Origin: F1-20-MAGs119 sp041164425
Lineage (GTDB): Bacteria > Actinomycetota > Acidimicrobiia > Acidimicrobiales > Ilumatobacteraceae
NCBI GenBank assembly: GCA_041164425.1
Contig: JBEAPO010000092.1
Span: 1 to 8,211 of the forward strand
DNA: 8,211 nucleotides
Reading direction: 5' to 3'
Shown: positions 5,998 through 8,211 of the stretch, one piece after another
Position numbering within the stretch: the stretch's first letter is position 1
Layout of the letters: each line of letters opens with the position of its first letter
Program-made: the position numbers and the translations under genes
The notes under the pieces: model-generated
What the model was told of the DNA's origin: nothing
The model's database searches: none
The model's input: the letters and a program-made list of their open reading frames with translations, nothing else

Positions 5998-7302
5998 ATG
6001 GGAATCCAGCCTCCGCAGATCGGGCCGAAGAGTCCGGACGAAGCCGACATCAAGGGGATCAACCCTTTCCGCGACTCCTTCATGCATCAATGCCCGCACA
6101 TGTACTTCAGGCGCATGCAGCAGGAGACCCCGCTCTACGACGTCGAGGGAACCGACGTCCACATCGTGACGCGCCACGAGTTGATCGTGCCGATCGTTCG
6201 CGACATCGAAACATTCTCCAACCAGTTCGGCAGTGCGGGAGAGCCCGCCAAGGGTGACGTCATGCAGAAGATCAAGGAGATCTACGCCACCGGTTGGCCG
6301 CCCGTGCCGACGATGCTGACAATGGACCCGCCGTGGCACACGCGATACCGCAACACCGTCGCTTCGTACTTCACGCCGCGCAAGATCGCCGAACTGCGTC
6401 CGTTGATCGAAGAGTACGTCGACTCACTGCTGGACAAAATCCTCGAGAACCCGAACCGCACCGTCGAGTGGGTTTCTGAGTTCGCAGTGCCACTACCGGT
6501 CATCGCGATCGCGACGATCCTCGGCGTGTCGCCCGACAACATGGCCGACTTCAAGCGTTGGAGCGACGACAACATCTCGACCATCGGTTCGTCGGTCACC
6601 GATGAGCGGCGAATCTCGGCAACGCAGGGCATTGTCGAAATGCAGCACTATTTCGCCGAACGCCTCGAGGCGCGTCGGAACAACCCACAGGGAGATTTCC
6701 TTTCCGATCTCGTGAACAGCGAGGTCGACGACGGCGAGGGTGGCAAGCGCACGCTGCACATGCCCGAGATGTTGTCGATCATCTCGCAGTTGCTCGTGGC
6801 CGGCAACGAGACCACCACCAACACGATCGCCGAAGGCATGCTGTACTTCGGCCAAGACATGTCGGTGTGGGAAAAGGTTCGCGCCGATCGTTCCCTCATC
6901 GGTCCCGCGGTCGAGGAAATGCTGCGCCTTGCTTCGCCTTCGGGTGGCATGTTCCGCGTCGTCACGAAGGACGGAGTCGAGATCGACGGTTGCCCCGTGA
7001 ACAAGGGTGAGCGCGTGATGGTGATGTATTCGGCCGCAAACCGCGACCCGAAGGTGTGGGGCGATGACCCCGATCGCTTCGACCCCACGCGACCGAACTT
7101 GAAGGAGCACCTTGCTTTTGGCAAGGGAATCCACTTCTGCATCGGTGCACCGCTTGCCCGGCTCGAATTGCAGATCGCATTCGAAAAGCTCGCCGACCGG
7201 GTCGCCTCGTGGGAGTTCGCCGAGTCGAACGACTTCCACTATCACCCGTCGTTCATGCTGCGGGGCCTCCAGAAACTCGACCTTCGCCTGACGGTCGCCT
7301 GA
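5998..7302 (+). CDS. Cytochrome P450
   Basis: This 434-residue soluble bacterial P450 (class I type, no membrane anchor) is a heme monooxygenase that would need a ferredoxin and reductase, neither of which is in the window. All core motifs are present: DPPWHTRYR in helix C (110-118), the oxygen-activating helix I motif AGNETT (268-273), ExxR at Glu307-Arg310, NRDPKVW and the PDRFDPTR meander (358-365), and the heme-binding loop FGKGIHFCIG (374-383) with axial Cys381. The last block APLARLELQIAFEKL is typical of actinobacterial P450s, including those acting on steroids, fatty acids and terpenes, but I cannot assign a CYP family or substrate. The start is ATG 5998 (see its ribosome binding site); ATG 5980 would add six residues. 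It follows the TIM-barrel gene by 61 bp, and the B12-subunit gene starts 24 bp after its stop. Confidence 0.96.
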   Translation: MGIQPPQIGPKSPDEADIKGINPFRDSFMHQCPHMYFRRMQQETPLYDVEGTDVHIVTRHELIVPIVRDIETFSNQFGSAGEPAKGDVMQKIKEIYATGWPPVPTMLTMDPPWHTRYRNTVASYFTPRKIAELRPLIEEYVDSLLDKILENPNRTVEWVSEFAVPLPVIAIATILGVSPDNMADFKRWSDDNISTIGSSVTDERRISATQGIVEMQHYFAERLEARRNNPQGDFLSDLVNSEVDDGEGGKRTLHMPEMLSIISQLLVAGNETTTNTIAEGMLYFGQDMSVWEKVRADRSLIGPAVEEMLRLASPSGGMFRVVTKDGVEIDGCPVNKGERVMVMYSAANRDPKVWGDDPDRFDPTRPNLKEHLAFGKGIHFCIGAPLARLELQIAFEKLADRVASWEFAESNDFHYHPSFMLRGLQKLDLRLTVA

Positions 7303-7312
7303 GCCTTGGCCG

Positions 7313-7318
7313 TAGACT
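7313..7318 (+). promoter_or_regulatory. -10-like hexamer for a leaderless B12-subunit start
   Basis: TAGACT ends 8 bp before ATG 7327, a spacing that would place the transcription start on or next to the start codon. No Shine-Dalgarno precedes this ATG, which supports a leaderless transcript. No clear -35 box is seen. This also argues for ATG 7327 over the in-frame TTG at 7306, which lies upstream of the hexamer. Confidence 0.4.
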
Positions 7319-7326
7319 TCGCGACC

Positions 7327-7746
7327 ATGGCAGGTGAACGGGTACTCGTTGCAAAAGTCGGCCTCGATGGCCACGATCGTGGCGTCAAGGTGGTCGCGCG
7401 CATCCTTCGCGATGCGGGCTTCGAGGTCATCTACACCGGTCTTTTCCAGACGCCCGAAAAGGTGGCCGCCGCGGCCGTCGACGAAGACGTCGATGCCGTC
7501 GGGCTGTCCATGCTGTCCGGTGCACACATGACCCTCGCGCCCAAGGTTGTCGACAAGCTGCGCGAACGTGGCGTCGACGTGCCGGTCATCGTCGGAGGGA
7601 TCATTCCCGACCAGGATGCGCCGAAGCTGAAGGCCGCCGGCGTCGCCGGAGTTCTCAGTCCCGGGTCGACTGCCGACCAGGTCGTGGCGCTCGTCCGCGA
7701 GATCATTGATGCCGCAAAAGCCGGCACGTCGGGTGTGGCAAAGTAG
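7327..7746 (+). CDS. Cobalamin-binding small subunit of an acyl-CoA mutase
   Basis: The product is 139 residues and consists only of the B12-binding flavodoxin-like domain found at the C-terminus of methylmalonyl-CoA mutase, or as the separate small subunit of split mutases (isobutyryl-CoA mutase IcmB, 2-hydroxyisobutyryl-CoA mutase HcmB, archaeal-type methylmalonyl-CoA mutase). The base-off/His-on signature DGHDRG is at 14-19, with His16 as the lower axial cobalt ligand. It is followed by the SML motif (61-63) that holds the dimethylbenzimidazole tail and by the Gly90-Gly91 pair of VIVGGIIPDQD. It must pair with a large subunit such as the one ending at 263, which lacks this domain. The start is taken as ATG 7327; TTG 7306 would add seven poorly conserved residues. 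The regulator gene begins 4 bp after its stop, suggesting co-transcription. Confidence 0.93.
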   Translation: MAGERVLVAKVGLDGHDRGVKVVARILRDAGFEVIYTGLFQTPEKVAAAAVDEDVDAVGLSMLSGAHMTLAPKVVDKLRERGVDVPVIVGGIIPDQDAPKLKAAGVAGVLSPGSTADQVVALVREIIDAAKAGTSGVAK

Positions 7747-7750
7747 CCCC

Positions 7751-8211
7751 GTGTCGGCGAAGAAAGCAACGAAGAAAGCAGCAAAGAAGGTTGCGAAAAA
7801 GGCCGCACCGAAGAAAGCGGTGAAGCCAAAGAAAGCGGTGAAGCCAAAGAAAGCGGTGAAGAAAGCCGCAAAGAATCGGGTGGCCAAGAAGCCCGCGGCA
7901 AAAAAGTCAGCCGCAAAGAAACCGGCGAAAAAGGCCGACAAGCCGATGGAGCAGGCCGAGCGTTTGTTGAACCTCCTGGCCTTGCTGTCGCACGACAGCA
8001 ACTACCGCACACTCGAAGAGATCCACTTTGCGACGAACATGTATGGCGATCGCTCGCTGTTCGAACGCGACAAGGCGATTCTGCGCGAGATGGGAGTGCC
8101 GATCGACTCGAAGGTGCTCGGTGGCAGTCAGGCCGGGGTGTCCAGCTACCGAATCGACCGTCGTGAAATGGAACTGGCCAACATTGATTTCACCGACGAC
8201 GAGCGTCGCGC
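7751..8211 (+). CDS. PafB/WYL-type transcriptional regulator with histone-H1-like N-terminal tail, 5' part
   Basis: The gene is open to the window end; 153 residues are visible. Residues 1-65 form a low-complexity basic tail with 28 lysines in the first 64 positions, mostly as KK doublets separated by Ala, Pro or Val (KKAxKK, PKKAVK), like histone H1 tails and the C-terminus of mycobacterial HupB. Residues 66-153 read as the N-terminal winged-helix region of PafB/PafC-type proteins: AERLLNLLALLS (69-80), LFERDKAILREMGVPID (103-119), then SYRIDRREMELANIDFTDDE (132-151). In the family a WYL domain follows; here it would lie beyond the window. PafBC is an actinobacterial DNA-damage regulator, but WYL regulators are diverse, so orthology is not certain. 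The start is GTG 7751, 4 bp after the B12-subunit stop, without a clear Shine-Dalgarno. ATG 7946 (residue 66) would yield a tail-less protein, but the uninterrupted lysine-coding pattern upstream argues that the tail is translated. Confidence 0.82.
   Translation, partial: MSAKKATKKAAKKVAKKAAPKKAVKPKKAVKPKKAVKKAAKNRVAKKPAAKKSAAKKPAKKADKPMEQAERLLNLLALLSHDSNYRTLEEIHFATNMYGDRSLFERDKAILREMGVPIDSKVLGGSQAGVSSYRIDRREMELANIDFTDDERR
7811..7861 (+). repeat. 18-bp tandem repeat encoding KKAVKP
   Basis: The unit AAGAAAGCGGTGAAGCCA occurs as two complete perfect copies (7811-7828, 7829-7846) and a third copy perfect over 15 bp (7847-7861). It is in frame and encodes KKAVKP, KKAVKP, KKAVK inside the basic tail of the regulator. 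Identity at the nucleotide level, including wobble positions, indicates recent duplication by slippage. Confidence 0.95.

Noticed and set aside
4209..6083. Minus-strand open frame of 624 codons extending upstream from the SDR gene
   Set aside because: Only the last 271 codons match a protein family. The rest is antisense to the well-supported TIM-barrel gene and the start of the P450 gene, and a strong Shine-Dalgarno sits directly before the internal ATG at 5024.
7306..7308. TTG start for the B12 subunit
   Set aside because: It adds seven unconserved residues, has no Shine-Dalgarno and lies upstream of the putative -10 hexamer that positions ATG 7327.
6493..8001. Minus-strand open frame of 502 codons with a Phe/Ala-rich stretch resembling membrane helices
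   Set aside because: The Phe-rich stretch is the reverse complement of the lysine codons of the regulator tail (AAG/AAA read as CTT/TTT), and the remainder is antisense to the B12 subunit and the P450. It is a composition artefact.

Overview
The window is GC-rich (roughly 60-65% by eye) and tightly packed, with codon use and gene families typical of a high-GC actinobacterium. An Acidimicrobiia-type (Ilumatobacter-like) organism is my best guess, from overall protein flavour, a PafB-like regulator and apparent leaderless starts; this is inference, since no rRNA or other marker is present. There are eleven protein genes, two of them cut by the window edges. No gap between genes exceeds about 80 bases. 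I see no tRNA, rRNA, CRISPR array, insertion sequence or phage gene.

Layout. (1) 1-2018, plus strand: the 3' end of a cobalamin-dependent acyl-CoA mutase large subunit that lacks a B12 domain, then an aminoglycoside-phosphotransferase-like kinase (ACAD10/choline-kinase type fold), a small helical protein of DUF6285 type, and a short pterin-4a-carbinolamine dehydratase. Gaps are +26, -1 and +8 bp, so this is very likely one operon. (2) 2015-2524, minus: a SnoaL/NTF2-fold protein whose stop codon overlaps the dehydratase stop. (3) 2583-4178, plus: glucose-6-phosphate isomerase (pgi), divergent from the SnoaL gene and probably leaderless. (4) 4209-5024, minus: a classical SDR oxidoreductase, convergent with pgi across a 30-bp gap holding a 15-bp direct repeat and alternative hairpins. 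(5) 5103-7302, plus: a xylose-isomerase-like TIM-barrel protein and a cytochrome P450. (6) 7327-8211, plus: the stand-alone B12-binding small subunit of an acyl-CoA mutase, followed 4 bp later by the start of a PafB/WYL-type regulator with a histone-H1-like lysine-rich N-terminal tail of about 65 residues.

How the genes may work together. The two mutase pieces, the kinase-fold protein and its helical partner point to acyl-CoA (branched-chain or short-chain acid) metabolism. The SnoaL protein, SDR, TIM-barrel protein and P450 look like an accessory catabolic or tailoring set, but no substrate can be read from the sequence. pgi is a housekeeping gene set among them. The most distinctive signals are the eukaryotic-histone-like tail on the regulator, with an internal perfect 18-bp tandem repeat, and the split B12 mutase whose two halves lie about 7 kb apart on the same strand.
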